Shown here: piece by piece, positions 42,910-51,202 of the stretch
How positions within the stretch are numbered: the first letter of the stretch is position 1
Layout of the letters: each line of letters starts with the position of its first letter
Source: JAVBSC01 sp031547305
GTDB taxonomy: Bacteria > Desulfobacterota > Desulfovibrionia > Desulfovibrionales > Desulfovibrionaceae
Assembly: GCA_031547305.1 (NCBI GenBank)
Contig: JAVBSC010000010.1
Location: 1-52,404 of the forward strand
Direction of reading: 5' to 3'
Length of the DNA stretch: 52,404 nucleotides
The notes under the pieces: generated by a model
Database searches by the model: none
Seen by the model: the letters and a program-made list of their open reading frames with translations, nothing else
What the model was told of the DNA's origin: nothing
Position numbers and translations under genes: made by a program

Positions 42910-45455
42910 CGCGCCTTTGTCGATCTTTCCAGCGCTTTTTTTGTTTTTCGCGTGGGTGCGGCCTTTAACGGGTCTTCCGGCCAGGGGTGCTTGGGGTAGC
43001 GGCCACGCAGGTCCGCGCGCACGGCCCGGTAGCCGGTTTGCCAGAATCCGGGGAGATCTCCGGTGACCTGCACCGGGCGTCCGGCCGGGGAAAGCAGGTG
43101 CAGGGTAACCGGCACGTGTCCGCCACCCACGGCCGGGTGCTTGTCCAGCCCGAACATTTCCTGAAGTTTCACCGCCATGACCGGCGACTCTGGGGCCTGG
43201 CCGTAGTCCAGGCGGATGCGCGAGCCTGAAGGCGCCTCCAGAAAAGCCGGGGCCAGTTCCTCCAGCCGTGCGGGCAGGGGCCAGGGCAGGAGTTCGGCCA
43301 GACCGGCGCCGAGCATTTCCGGCGTGACGCGGCTCAAGCGGTCCGCCGTATCCAGGTGGGAACCCAGCCAATCCGGCAGGCCGGCGGTCAGGGCCGGGCC
43401 GGAAAGATCCGGCCATTCCGGTAAATCCGGGCGCATAGGCATTCCTTTTTGCGCCAGACCACGCAAAAAAGCCACCCTCTGCCGCAACTGCAACTGTTCC
43501 TCGGTCCAGGGCAGGGCCTCGGCCCCCAGCCTGGCCAGGCCTTCCAGCAGAATGCGGCGAACGTTTTCCGGATTAGGCGCGGCCAGCGGGGTTTCCTCCA
43601 GAATCAGGGCGTCCAGGCGGCGCAGCCTGCGGGCGCTTACGGCCCGGCGGCCGGCATCCCAGAAGACGTGCTCCTCCACAGTGATATCAGCGGCAAAGAG
43701 CATCTCCAGGTCCGCCAGGTCCAGGGGCGCGGCCAGGCGGATCCGGGCGTCGGCCAGGCTCTCGCCGCCTTGCAGTTCCGCTATGGCCAGACAGGCCCGG
43801 GCGGCGAGGGGGTCATCCGGACGCAGGGCCGCGCCGCGTCCGTTGCGCATCAGGTAGCTTCCCGGCGCACGGCGCAGGGCCACGCGTTCCGGCCAGGCCA
43901 TGGCCAGCAGGGGGCCGGGGTCAGGACTCTCGTTTGCGGCGGAGGAATTCTGCAGGCCGGCCCTGGCCGCGATGCGGCGCATCTGTTCCCGCAGACGGCT
44001 CAGAATGGGGGTGGAATTCGTTTTTTTGTCCGCTCTGTCCAAAAGCAGAGCCAGACGGGCGGATAAATCCGCCCCCAGATCGCCGGAGCGCAAGGGATCC
44101 CGCTCCGCGAACAAGGCGGCCGTGGCGCAGGCGTGCAGGCCCTGGCCGCGCGCCTTGCCTTCAAGGACCATGTGGGCCAGGCGCGGGTGCATTGGCAGCT
44201 CCGCCATGGACCGGCCCCTTGGGGTGGCCAGGTCTTGCCGGTCCAACGCGCCCAGGGCGCGGAGCAGGCGTCTGGCTTCCTCCCAGGCGCTTGGCGGCGG
44301 AGCGTCCAGCCAATGGAGCGTTGCGGTGGCCTTGCTGGCCGGCAGTCCCCAGGCGGCCACTTCCAGGCACAGGGAGGCCAGATCCGCCTCCAGTATTTCT
44401 GGGCGCGGGTTTGGCCGCATGGCGGCCTGCTCCTGCTCCGGCCAGAGGCGCAGGCACAGGCCGGCCTCCAGCCGTCCGGCCCGGCCCCGGCGCTGTTCCG
44501 CCGAGGCTTGGGAGACGCGTGCGGTGACCAGGCGGCTCATGCCCCAGGCCGGCTCAAAGCGCAAAACGCGCTCCAGGCCGGAATCCACAACCACGCGCAC
44601 GCCTTCTATGGTCAGGCTGGACTCCGCTATGTTGGTGGCCAGCACGATCTTGCGCTCACCGGCGCGTGCCGGGGACACGGCCGCGTCCTGCTCCTCCGGC
44701 GGAAGATCCCCGTATAGGGGGCGGATGAACACGCCGTCGGGCAGGGCCGGGCGGAGCAGATCCGCCGTACGGCGGATCTCCGCCGCTCCGGGCAAAAAAA
44801 CCAGAATGCTTCCTGATTCAGCGCCCAGGGCTTCCAGAACGGCCTGGGCGGTCGTATCCTCGCAACGCGGATTCGGGCCGGAAGGCGGCCGGTAGCGCAC
44901 GGTTACCGGGAAGCTCCGGCCCTCGGCCCGGATTCTCGCGCAATCGTCCAGAAAATCCGCCAGCCTGTCGCCTTCCAGCGTGGCGGACATGATAACCAGG
45001 CGCAGATCCGGGCGCAGGGATTCCTGACTGTCCAGACAAAGGGCCAGCCCCAGGTCCGCCTGCAGCGAGCGCTCATGGAACTCGTCAAAGATCACGCAAC
45101 CGATGCCCTCAAGGGCCGGGTCCGCCTGGATCATCCGGGTCAGGATGCCCTCGGTCACCACCAGGATACGGCTGGCCGGGCTTTCCCGGCCGTCCAGAGC
45201 GGTGCGGTAGCCCACGGCGCGCCCGACCTCCTGGCCCAAAAGAGCGGCCATGTGCCGGGCGGCTGCCCGGGCCGCCAGGCGGCGCGGCTCCAGCATGATG
45301 ATTTTTTGGCCCTTGAGCCAGGCTTCAGATATGATGGCCAAAGGAACGCGAGTGGTTTTGCCAGCTCCGGGTGGGGCTTCGACAATCAGGCGGGAGGAGC
45401 GCTCCAGCGCGGCGCGAAGGCCCGGCAGGGCCGAGTCTATGGGCAGTTGCGGCAT
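42906..45455 (-). CDS. hrpB: ATP-dependent helicase HrpB
   Basis: 849 residues: DEAH-type helicase with EAPPGAGKTTRVPLAI (P-loop near 28), DEFHERSLQADLGLAL and SATLEGDRLADFL, then the helicase C domain (ATNIAESSLTIEGVRVVVDSG, QRRGRAGRLEAG) and the HA2 and HrpB-specific C-terminal regions (FGLDKHPAVGGGHVPVTLHLLSP). The family is distinguished from HrpA by length and this tail. Its cellular role is not settled. The acidic box is DEFH rather than DEAH, which is usual in HrpB. Confidence 0.93.
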   Translation of the reverse strand: MPQLPIDSALPGLRAALERSSRLIVEAPPGAGKTTRVPLAIISEAWLKGQKIIMLEPRRLAARAAARHMAALLGQEVGRAVGYRTALDGRESPASRILVVTEGILTRMIQADPALEGIGCVIFDEFHERSLQADLGLALCLDSQESLRPDLRLVIMSATLEGDRLADFLDDCARIRAEGRSFPVTVRYRPPSGPNPRCEDTTAQAVLEALGAESGSILVFLPGAAEIRRTADLLRPALPDGVFIRPLYGDLPPEEQDAAVSPARAGERKIVLATNIAESSLTIEGVRVVVDSGLERVLRFEPAWGMSRLVTARVSQASAEQRRGRAGRLEAGLCLRLWPEQEQAAMRPNPRPEILEADLASLCLEVAAWGLPASKATATLHWLDAPPPSAWEEARRLLRALGALDRQDLATPRGRSMAELPMHPRLAHMVLEGKARGQGLHACATAALFAERDPLRSGDLGADLSARLALLLDRADKKTNSTPILSRLREQMRRIAARAGLQNSSAANESPDPGPLLAMAWPERVALRRAPGSYLMRNGRGAALRPDDPLAARACLAIAELQGGESLADARIRLAAPLDLADLEMLFAADITVEEHVFWDAGRRAVSARRLRRLDALILEETPLAAPNPENVRRILLEGLARLGAEALPWTEEQLQLRQRVAFLRGLAQKGMPMRPDLPEWPDLSGPALTAGLPDWLGSHLDTADRLSRVTPEMLGAGLAELLPWPLPARLEELAPAFLEAPSGSRIRLDYGQAPESPVMAVKLQEMFGLDKHPAVGGGHVPVTLHLLSPAGRPVQVTGDLPGFWQTGYRAVRADLRGRYPKHPWPEDPLKAAPTRKTKKALERSTKAR

Positions 45456-45528
45456 GGCCTGCTTCTAACAGGCTTTGCAACGGAGATAAAGCGGGATCGC
45501 GGCTATTGTCGCTTTCTCCCCGTTGGAG

Positions 45529-45574
45529 CCAGATGCCCGCGGACGGCCTTGGTACGTAGCCCGCGGGCATCTGG
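45529..45574 (-). terminator. 14-bp stem downstream of the third sorting-signal gene
   Basis: ccagatgcccgcgg (45529-45542) is perfectly inverted at 45561-45574 with an 18-base loop. It lies just past the stop of the sorting-signal gene (minus strand) and before hrpB. There is no T-run, so a factor-dependent end or RNA-stability role is possible. Confidence 0.5.
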
Positions 45575-45582
45575 GCACGACC

Positions 45583-46248
45583 CTAACCGGCTTGCCGTTG
45601 CCCTCTGCGCAAGGCCGCCAGTCCGGCCAGGCCTGGGGCGAGCAGCAGGAGGGAGGCGGGAATCGGGGTGGCCGCCGCCGTGTAGGAAAGCGTGACGTTG
45701 TCTATGCGGATCGTGCCGTCGCCCAGCAGATCGCTTATGAACAGATACGCGTTGCTCACGCCCGAGGCCAGGGTGAAGCTGTGCGCCAGGTTCACTATGC
45801 TGGCGGTTGCCGGATTGTTTTCCGTGACAATCTGGTCCGTGAAGCTGAAGATCTGGCCGTTGGCGTTCAGTCCTGTGGTCAGGGAGCCGTAATCGTTATA
45901 GGAACCATAGGAAGCAGCGGTGAACGACAGCGTGTACGATCCGGCCAGCAGGTTGAGCGGTTGGGCGGAGTTCATGGTTGAAGCCTTGTAGTTGTACCCC
46001 AGGCGGATGTACTGGCCCAGGCCGGCTCCGGCCAACTTGTCCGAAGATGTTTGTCCGTTGGCGTTTTTCCCCTGCACAACGACTTCCCCGGCCGTGATAG
46101 TCCATTTTTTCAGGGGATTCTTGCTTGTGCCGTTCGATCCCAGGGCATCGCCGTTAAAATCGTCGAAGAAAATGGTCTCCGCCTTGGCCGGAGCGGAAAA
46201 CACGGTCAAAACCAGAGCCAGAAGGCAAATGCCGACAACCTGTTTCAT
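45583..46248 (-). CDS. Exported protein with PEP-CTERM-like sorting signal (3)
   Basis: 221 residues: a signal peptide (MKQVVGICLLALVLTVFSAPAKA), a beta-rich body with EXPxxFFDDFNGD-like IFFDDFNGDALG and IRIDNVTLSY (jelly-roll type surface-domain features), then TPIPASLLLLAPGLAGLAALRRG at the end. The tail has a Leu-rich helix and two Arg, closer to classical PEP-CTERM than the other two proteins. It is expected to be secreted and then anchored. Its body is unlike the other two, which suggests an independent member of the same sorting system. Its function is unknown. Confidence 0.78.
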   Translation of the reverse strand: MKQVVGICLLALVLTVFSAPAKAETIFFDDFNGDALGSNGTSKNPLKKWTITAGEVVVQGKNANGQTSSDKLAGAGLGQYIRLGYNYKASTMNSAQPLNLLAGSYTLSFTAASYGSYNDYGSLTTGLNANGQIFSFTDQIVTENNPATASIVNLAHSFTLASGVSNAYLFISDLLGDGTIRIDNVTLSYTAAATPIPASLLLLAPGLAGLAALRRGQRQAG

Positions 46249-46413
46249 AACTACCCCTTTTATTGTGGTTATTGGGTTATTTATAAGCCGGGTTAATCGA
46301 TAATGAAATTTATAATCAAAATCAACTAAAAATTTGTTTATTAGTTGCCGGCATTTATATAACCAGCGTTAATATACTTAAATAATTAAGATTAATTTTA
46401 TAGGATCAAAAAA
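46249..46413. other. AT-rich upstream region of the third sorting-signal gene
   Basis: Very AT-rich spacer (ggttaatcga to attaatttta) likely containing the promoter of the leftward gene. No protein or RNA is supported. Confidence 0.4.
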
Positions 46414-46451
46414 CAAAGGCCACTGGGAAAGCGTTCTTTCGACGGCCTTTG
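46414..46451 (-). terminator. Rho-independent terminator of the EamA gene
   Basis: On the minus strand caaaggcc...ggcctttg forms a stem with inner gaaag/ctttc pairing and is followed by gttttttg. It ends the leftward EamA transcript 17 bases after its stop. Confidence 0.8.
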
Positions 46452-46467
46452 CAGAGGGTGATTTTTT

Positions 46468-47349
46468 TCAGCTTCTGTTGGTCACGATTATCCCGCCCAG
46501 GATCAGTCCGCCGCCCAGCACATGCACCAGGCTTATGCCTTCGCCCAGAAACAGCATGGCCCCCACAGCGCAGAAAAAAGGCAGGGTGTAGTAAATCATG
46601 GCGGATTTGGCCGGGCCAAGGCTGCTCACGGCCTCGTTCCACAAGATATAGGCCGCGAGGGCCGGCCCGAGGCCCACGTAGAGCAGGGCGGCCATGTTAC
46701 CGGACGTGAAATGCGGCCAGCCCTGAAGCGTCAGTTCCAAAGCGGAGCAGGGCAACAGGATGATCGTGCCCATACTGATGATGATGGCCAGAAAATCCAA
46801 AGACCCAGGCCCGGCCGGCCTGAAGCGCAGAATAAAAGTGTAAGCGCCGAACAGGGACGCGGAAAACAGAATCAGAATATCCCCAAACTGGAAGCGCAAT
46901 GCGGCCAGATGCGCCAAATCCCCGCGCACGGAAAGGTAGACCACGCCGATCAGCGTCACGCCTATGCCGGCCATGCGCCTCGCGCTTACCCGTTCTTTCA
47001 GGAACACACGGCAATAAAGCAGCACAAACAGCGGCGAAGTGCTGGAAATCAGAGACATGTTCAGGGCCTCGGTATAATGTCCGGCCAGATAAACCAGCAC
47101 GTTGTAAAACGATATACCGATAATGCTTACCATTATATAATAGAAAAAATGCTCCCGCACATGCCCGCGCCAGGCCCAGGCGGAGCGCGCGGTGAGCGGT
47201 AGAAGCCCCGCGCAGGCAATGCACCAGCGCACCGTATTCAGGGTCACCGGCGGCACATCCGCCGCCAGCCCCCTGGACACAATGAAATTCCCGCTCCAGA
47301 TGATCGTGGCCAGCAGCGCCGCCAAAGTCCCGCGCATTTGAATAGACAT
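46468..47349 (-). CDS. EamA/DMT-family transporter
   Basis: 293 residues with ten hydrophobic segments in two repeated EamA halves (LAALLATIIWSGNFIVSRGLA at the start; GDILILFSASLFGAYTFIL for the second half). Members export amino acids or other metabolites. The substrate is unknown. The start has aaggat upstream. It is divergent to mnmA. Confidence 0.88.
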   Translation of the reverse strand: MSIQMRGTLAALLATIIWSGNFIVSRGLAADVPPVTLNTVRWCIACAGLLPLTARSAWAWRGHVREHFFYYIMVSIIGISFYNVLVYLAGHYTEALNMSLISSTSPLFVLLYCRVFLKERVSARRMAGIGVTLIGVVYLSVRGDLAHLAALRFQFGDILILFSASLFGAYTFILRFRPAGPGSLDFLAIIISMGTIILLPCSALELTLQGWPHFTSGNMAALLYVGLGPALAAYILWNEAVSSLGPAKSAMIYYTLPFFCAVGAMLFLGEGISLVHVLGGGLILGGIIVTNRS

Positions 47350-47492
47350 AATTATCCTTAGACGGGCGGAGCCCCAAAATCAAAATCGACCCATCCAGAG
47401 TGATTTTGTTTTTAGATAAGATTTGCCAAGCCGGCATGGGTTTACCATCAGTCGGGATTTGTGTACAGAGCGCTGGAGCGAGGAAACGCGTT

Positions 47493-48599
47493 TTGAAAAG
47501 TGCGAAAGTGGCGGTGGCCCTGAGCGGGGGCATGGACAGTTTGTCCGCGTTGTTGTTGCTGCGGGAGCGCGGATTTGCGGCCAGCGGCCTGCACGGGATT
47601 TTTCTGCCCGAGGCGCTGCGTCCGCCGGATTGGCTGGAGCGGCTGGAGGCGTTGCAAAGGCAGGCCGTGGACTTGGATTTTGCGCTGCGGGTTTTGGATC
47701 TGAGCGCGGACTTTTCGCGGCTGGTCATTCAGCCGTTTGTGCGGGCTTACGCGGCTGGGCTGACGCCTAACCCCTGCGCCGCGTGCAATGCGGCCGTCAA
47801 GTTCGGGCTGTTGCGCCGGGCCGCCCTGGATGGCGGATCGGGCTGGTTTGCCACCGGGCATTACGCCAGGCTGGAAGAGCGGGCGGACGGGCCGGCCCTG
47901 CTGGCCGCGAGCGATGCGTCCAAGGACCAGAGCTATTTCCTGGCCCTGGTGCCCCGGGAGTCTTTGGGGCGGGTGCTTTTTCCCCTGGCTGAACACGCCA
48001 AGAGCGAATTGCGGGCCTGGTTGGAAGGGCAGGGCGTAAGCCCGGTCCAGCCAGGGGAAAGCCAGGAAATCTGTTTTATTCCGGGCGACGATTACCGGGC
48101 CTTGCTGCCCGGCCTGGCCAAAGAGCAGGGGGTGGAGCTGGGCGGGCCGGGGGATGCGGTTTTGCCGGACGGGCGGCGCATCGGGCGGCATCAGGGATTA
48201 TGGCGCTACACTGAAGGCCAGCGCCGTGGGCTGGGCCTGGCCTATAGCGAGCCGTTGTACGTATTGGGCAAGAATCGCCGGGAAAACACGCTGCTGCTTG
48301 GCGGTAGGGAAGAGGCGCGAGGCTGCGGCTGCCGCTGCGGCCGGGCGAATTACCTGGTGGAGCCGGCAGAATGGCCGGCCACGCGTCTGGCGCGCATCCG
48401 CTACCGCCAGCCGGCCGCGCCGGCGGAAGTAAAGATTGTGCCGGATGGCGGCCTGGATTTGTTTTTTACCGAGCTGGCGGATTTCCCAGCTCCTGGGCAG
48501 TTGGCGGCGGTTTACGCCCAGGAGAGTGGCGGCCTTCGCGTTCTGGCCGGGGCCGTGATTGAATCGGCTGTAAACTGCGGCTTGACTGGTCCGGCTTAA
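47493..48599 (+). CDS. mnmA: tRNA-specific 2-thiouridylase MnmA
   Basis: About 368 residues from TTG 47493. PP-loop AVALSGGMDSLSALLLL near 7; first catalytic Cys in NPCAACNAAVKFG near 97; second in ESQEICFIPGDDY near 195; and the tRNA-binding domains after that. It adds sulfur at C2 of the wobble uridine in tRNAs for Lys, Glu and Gln. No ATG gives the family start; TTG at 47493 (gaggaaac upstream) gives a normal N-terminus, while an in-frame GTG at 47400 or ATG at 47436 would add unrelated residues. It provides the substrate of the SelU at 16.2 kb. Confidence 0.92.
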   Translation: MKSAKVAVALSGGMDSLSALLLLRERGFAASGLHGIFLPEALRPPDWLERLEALQRQAVDLDFALRVLDLSADFSRLVIQPFVRAYAAGLTPNPCAACNAAVKFGLLRRAALDGGSGWFATGHYARLEERADGPALLAASDASKDQSYFLALVPRESLGRVLFPLAEHAKSELRAWLEGQGVSPVQPGESQEICFIPGDDYRALLPGLAKEQGVELGGPGDAVLPDGRRIGRHQGLWRYTEGQRRGLGLAYSEPLYVLGKNRRENTLLLGGREEARGCGCRCGRANYLVEPAEWPATRLARIRYRQPAAPAEVKIVPDGGLDLFFTELADFPAPGQLAAVYAQESGGLRVLAGAVIESAVNCGLTGPA

Positions 48600-48642
48600 A
48601 CCAGTAAAGGAATCTGTTCAATTTCTTATTCAGGAGACAGTT

Positions 48643-48777
48643 ATGAAAAGAACTTACCAGCCAAGTCAGATCAAGCGCAAGCGCACGCATGGCTTCAGGG
48701 CGCGCATGGCCGACGGGGCCGGCCGCGCCATACTGCGTCGCAGGCGGGCCAAGGGGCGTAAAAGATTAACGGTTTAG
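48643..48777 (+). CDS. rpmH: 50S ribosomal protein L34
   Basis: 44 residues beginning MKRTYQPSQIKRKRTHGFRA and ending in RRAKGRKRLTV, a standard L34. A ribosome site caggagacag precedes the ATG. Small size explains why automated tracks often miss it. First gene of the rpmH-rnpA-yidD-yidC-jag order that is typical near the replication origin in bacteria. Confidence 0.98.
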   Translation: MKRTYQPSQIKRKRTHGFRARMADGAGRAILRRRRAKGRKRLTV

Positions 48778-49175
48778 GTTTTGCCAGGGAACATCGGATT
48801 CTTCGGCGGCCTGATTTTGTGCGCTGCTACAACATCGGCCGCCGTTATTTTTCCGGTTTTTTCATCTTGTTTACAGCGCCAGGGGCCGCAAAGTCCGGCG
48901 TCTGGCGTCTGGGTCTTGCGGTAAGCCGCAAGACCGGCAACGCCGTGCTGCGCAACCGCGTAAAGCGCCTGCTCCGGGAGTTTTTCCGGCTGCACGGGAG
49001 CGAGCTTCCGCCCGGCACGGATCTGGTGGTTGTTCCCAAAAAATCCCTGCCCGCGCCGGATTTGACCTACGCCCAGGTGGAAGCGGATTTGCTTCCCCTT
49101 ATCCGCAGGTTGCCCGGCCGGGGTGATTCCGGTTCCGGAGCCAAACCGCCTGAAGGCGGGGCGGATATGGGATAG
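48765..49175 (+). CDS. rnpA: Ribonuclease P protein component
   Basis: The protein carries the RnpA core: RRYFSGFFILFTA, then the RNA-binding LRNRVKRLLREFFR helix and DLVVVPKK. Homology extends upstream of the first canonical start (GTG 48819): the codons before it read FAREHRILRRPDFV, the conserved RnpA N-terminus, but contain no ATG, GTG or TTG. An in-frame ATT at 48765 has aaggggc 8 bases upstream, so a rare AUU start overlapping rpmH is possible; otherwise a base is missing or translation starts at 48819. The C-terminal 20 residues are Gly/Pro-rich and unusual. It matures tRNA 5' ends together with the RNase P RNA. Confidence 0.85.
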   Translation: MNGLGFAREHRILRRPDFVRCYNIGRRYFSGFFILFTAPGAAKSGVWRLGLAVSRKTGNAVLRNRVKRLLREFFRLHGSELPPGTDLVVVPKKSLPAPDLTYAQVEADLLPLIRRLPGRGDSGSGAKPPEGGADMG

Positions 49176-49200
49176 GAGTAGCCGGGCGGTTTATATTTTT

Positions 49201-49491
49201 ATGAAAAAAGCCATTGGGTTCACTGCACGGATCATTGCGGATTTGCCGCGACTTTCGGTAAAGCTGGTCCGTGGTTTGATCCTCTTGCCAATCCGGTTTT
49301 ACCGGTACTGCATTTCACCGCTGTTTCCGCCGTCTTGCCGTTTTCAGCCGACCTGCTCAGCCTACGCGGTGGAGGCCATTGCCAGGCACGGCGTTTTTCG
49401 GGGCGGTTTTTTGGTTCTAAGGCGCATTCTGCGCTGCAACTCTTTGTCGGAGGGCGGCTATGACCCGGTCCCCCCGGCGCGCGGAGTTTGA
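49201..49491 (+). CDS. yidD: Membrane protein insertion efficiency factor YidD
   Basis: 96 residues from ATG 49201. The family signature is clear: LLPIRFYRYCISPLFPPSCRFQPTCSAYAVEAIARHG and GGYDPVPP, with the Cys residues of the conserved C-R-F-x-P-T-C-S. YidD supports YidC-dependent insertion at the inner membrane. The 78 bases before the ATG also read through in frame (from GTG 49123, inside rnpA) but look non-conserved. Confidence 0.92.
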   Translation: MKKAIGFTARIIADLPRLSVKLVRGLILLPIRFYRYCISPLFPPSCRFQPTCSAYAVEAIARHGVFRGGFLVLRRILRCNSLSEGGYDPVPPARGV

Positions 49492-49554
49492 CCTTTTCCG
49501 GACCGGGGCCTTGCCTCCGGTCTGTTACCTGAATCAGGAAAATCAGAGCTGAAC

Positions 49555-51174
49555 ATGGATACCAAGCGTACTATCATCGCCGTGGCGCTGAGCTTCGCGA
49601 TTTTGTTCGGGTGGAACTTTCTGGCCGACTATATGGGCTGGTTGCCTCCTCCGCCGTCGCCCCAGCAACAGCAGCCGGCAACGACCGCTCCGGAAGGCCA
49701 GGCCCCGCAGGCTGTGGCCCAGGCCCCGCAAAGCAGCCTGGATTTAAGCGCCCAGGCGGCCTTTACCCCGGTGGCCGGGCAGAGCGTCACCGTGACCACC
49801 CCACTGTACAAGGCTGTTTTTTACAGCGGCGGCGGGTTGCTTCGCTCTTTTGAGCTGGCCCACTATACGGTTGGCCTGAAAAAAGACAGCGGACTGGTCA
49901 ACCTGGTGGATCAAAAGGCCGCGGCCTTGAATTCCCTGGGGCTTCTGATTAACGGCACGCCCACCTGGAACACCGGGAAGTGGAGCGTGGAAGGCGGGGA
50001 TCTGAATCTTGCCGGAGGCAAAAGCGGCACGTTGCGCTTTGTGGGCGAGCTGGACGGGCTGCGTCTGGTCCGCGAGCTGACCTTTAACGCGGACAGTTAC
50101 CAGATCGGCGAAAAGGTCCTGCTGTCCTCGCCGGCCCAGCGTATTCTGAACCTGGGTTTTACCGTTGGCGTGGGCAGTATGTCCGGCAGCACTGACAACC
50201 AGTACAACCTGAGCCGCGTGGCCCAGCTCAAGGGCGGCAGTTTTGCCGAGGAAACAAGCGAAGATACGCTGAAAACCGGCCTGAGCCTGCAGGATGACAT
50301 CGCCTGGGGCGCGGTGATGAGCAACTATTTCCTGGCCGCCGTAAGTCCGGACAAGCCTGCCGCCAACATGCGCGCCAAATTGGAGAACGGAGTTTACCGC
50401 GTTGCCCTGGAAGAAGCCGGAGTGACCGTGACGCCGGGGCAGGACAGCGTGGTCAGCGCAACGTACTACTTTGGCCCCAAAAAGAGCGATTATCTGGCCA
50501 GCGCCCCGAACAATCTGGAAAAAGCCATCAACTACGGCTGGTTCAGCATCATCGCCCGCCCGCTCATCAGCATGCTCAATTTTTTCCATGACTGGGTGGG
50601 CAACTATGGCGTGGCCATCATCCTGCTGACAGTGGTTATCAAGATCGTGCTCTGGCCGCTTTCGTACAAAAGCTACAAGTCCATGCAGCAGATGAAGAAG
50701 CTCCAGCCCATGATGGCCAAGATCCGGGAAAAGTACGGCAGCGACCGGGAGCGCATGAACAAGGAGATGATGCAGCTGTATAAGACTTACAAGGTCAATC
50801 CGGCCGGCGGATGTCTGCCCATTGTGCTCCAGATTCCCGTGTTCATAGGCCTCTACCAGGGGCTTCTGAACGCCATTGAGTTGCGGCACGCCGCGTTCAT
50901 CACCCATCTGCCCTTTACCGATATGATCTGGCTGGCGGATTTGTCCGTCAAAGATCCTTATTACATAACCCCCCTGATTATGGGCGCGGGCATGTTTTTG
51001 CAGCAAAAACTCACTCCGACCCCCGGCGATCCAACGCAGGCCAAGATAATGCTTTTTATGCCTGTGATCTTTACCTTTATGTTCATCAATTTCCCGTCCG
51101 GACTGGTGCTTTACTGGCTTACCAACAACGTGCTGTCCATAGGTCAGCAGTGGTGGCAGTTGCGGCAGGCCTAG
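49555..51174 (+). CDS. yidC: Membrane protein insertase YidC
   Basis: 539 residues. A first helix (TIIAVALSFAILFGWNFLADY) is followed by a Pro/Gln/Ala linker and the large periplasmic beta domain of Gram-negative YidC. The insertase part comes after residue 330: FFHDWVGNYGVAIILLTVVIKIVLWPLSYKSYKSMQQMKKLQPMM carries the hydrophilic-groove helix, and FINFPSGLVLYWLTNN ends the bundle. It inserts and folds inner-membrane proteins. It lies in its usual order, 63 bases after yidD. Confidence 0.95.
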   Translation: MDTKRTIIAVALSFAILFGWNFLADYMGWLPPPPSPQQQQPATTAPEGQAPQAVAQAPQSSLDLSAQAAFTPVAGQSVTVTTPLYKAVFYSGGGLLRSFELAHYTVGLKKDSGLVNLVDQKAAALNSLGLLINGTPTWNTGKWSVEGGDLNLAGGKSGTLRFVGELDGLRLVRELTFNADSYQIGEKVLLSSPAQRILNLGFTVGVGSMSGSTDNQYNLSRVAQLKGGSFAEETSEDTLKTGLSLQDDIAWGAVMSNYFLAAVSPDKPAANMRAKLENGVYRVALEEAGVTVTPGQDSVVSATYYFGPKKSDYLASAPNNLEKAINYGWFSIIARPLISMLNFFHDWVGNYGVAIILLTVVIKIVLWPLSYKSYKSMQQMKKLQPMMAKIREKYGSDRERMNKEMMQLYKTYKVNPAGGCLPIVLQIPVFIGLYQGLLNAIELRHAAFITHLPFTDMIWLADLSVKDPYYITPLIMGAGMFLQQKLTPTPGDPTQAKIMLFMPVIFTFMFINFPSGLVLYWLTNNVLSIGQQWWQLRQA

Positions 51175-51202
51175 CGCCGTGTCCTTTGAGGTATTGAAAG
51201 GT

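Noticed and set aside
45683..45893. RNA gene near the third sorting-signal gene
   Set aside because: Stem structures are explained by the 45529-45574 inverted repeat and the coding gene.
47696..48191. Long minus-strand frame opposite mnmA
   Set aside because: The Arg/Pro/Gly-rich composition is the antisense of GC-rich mnmA; no domain.
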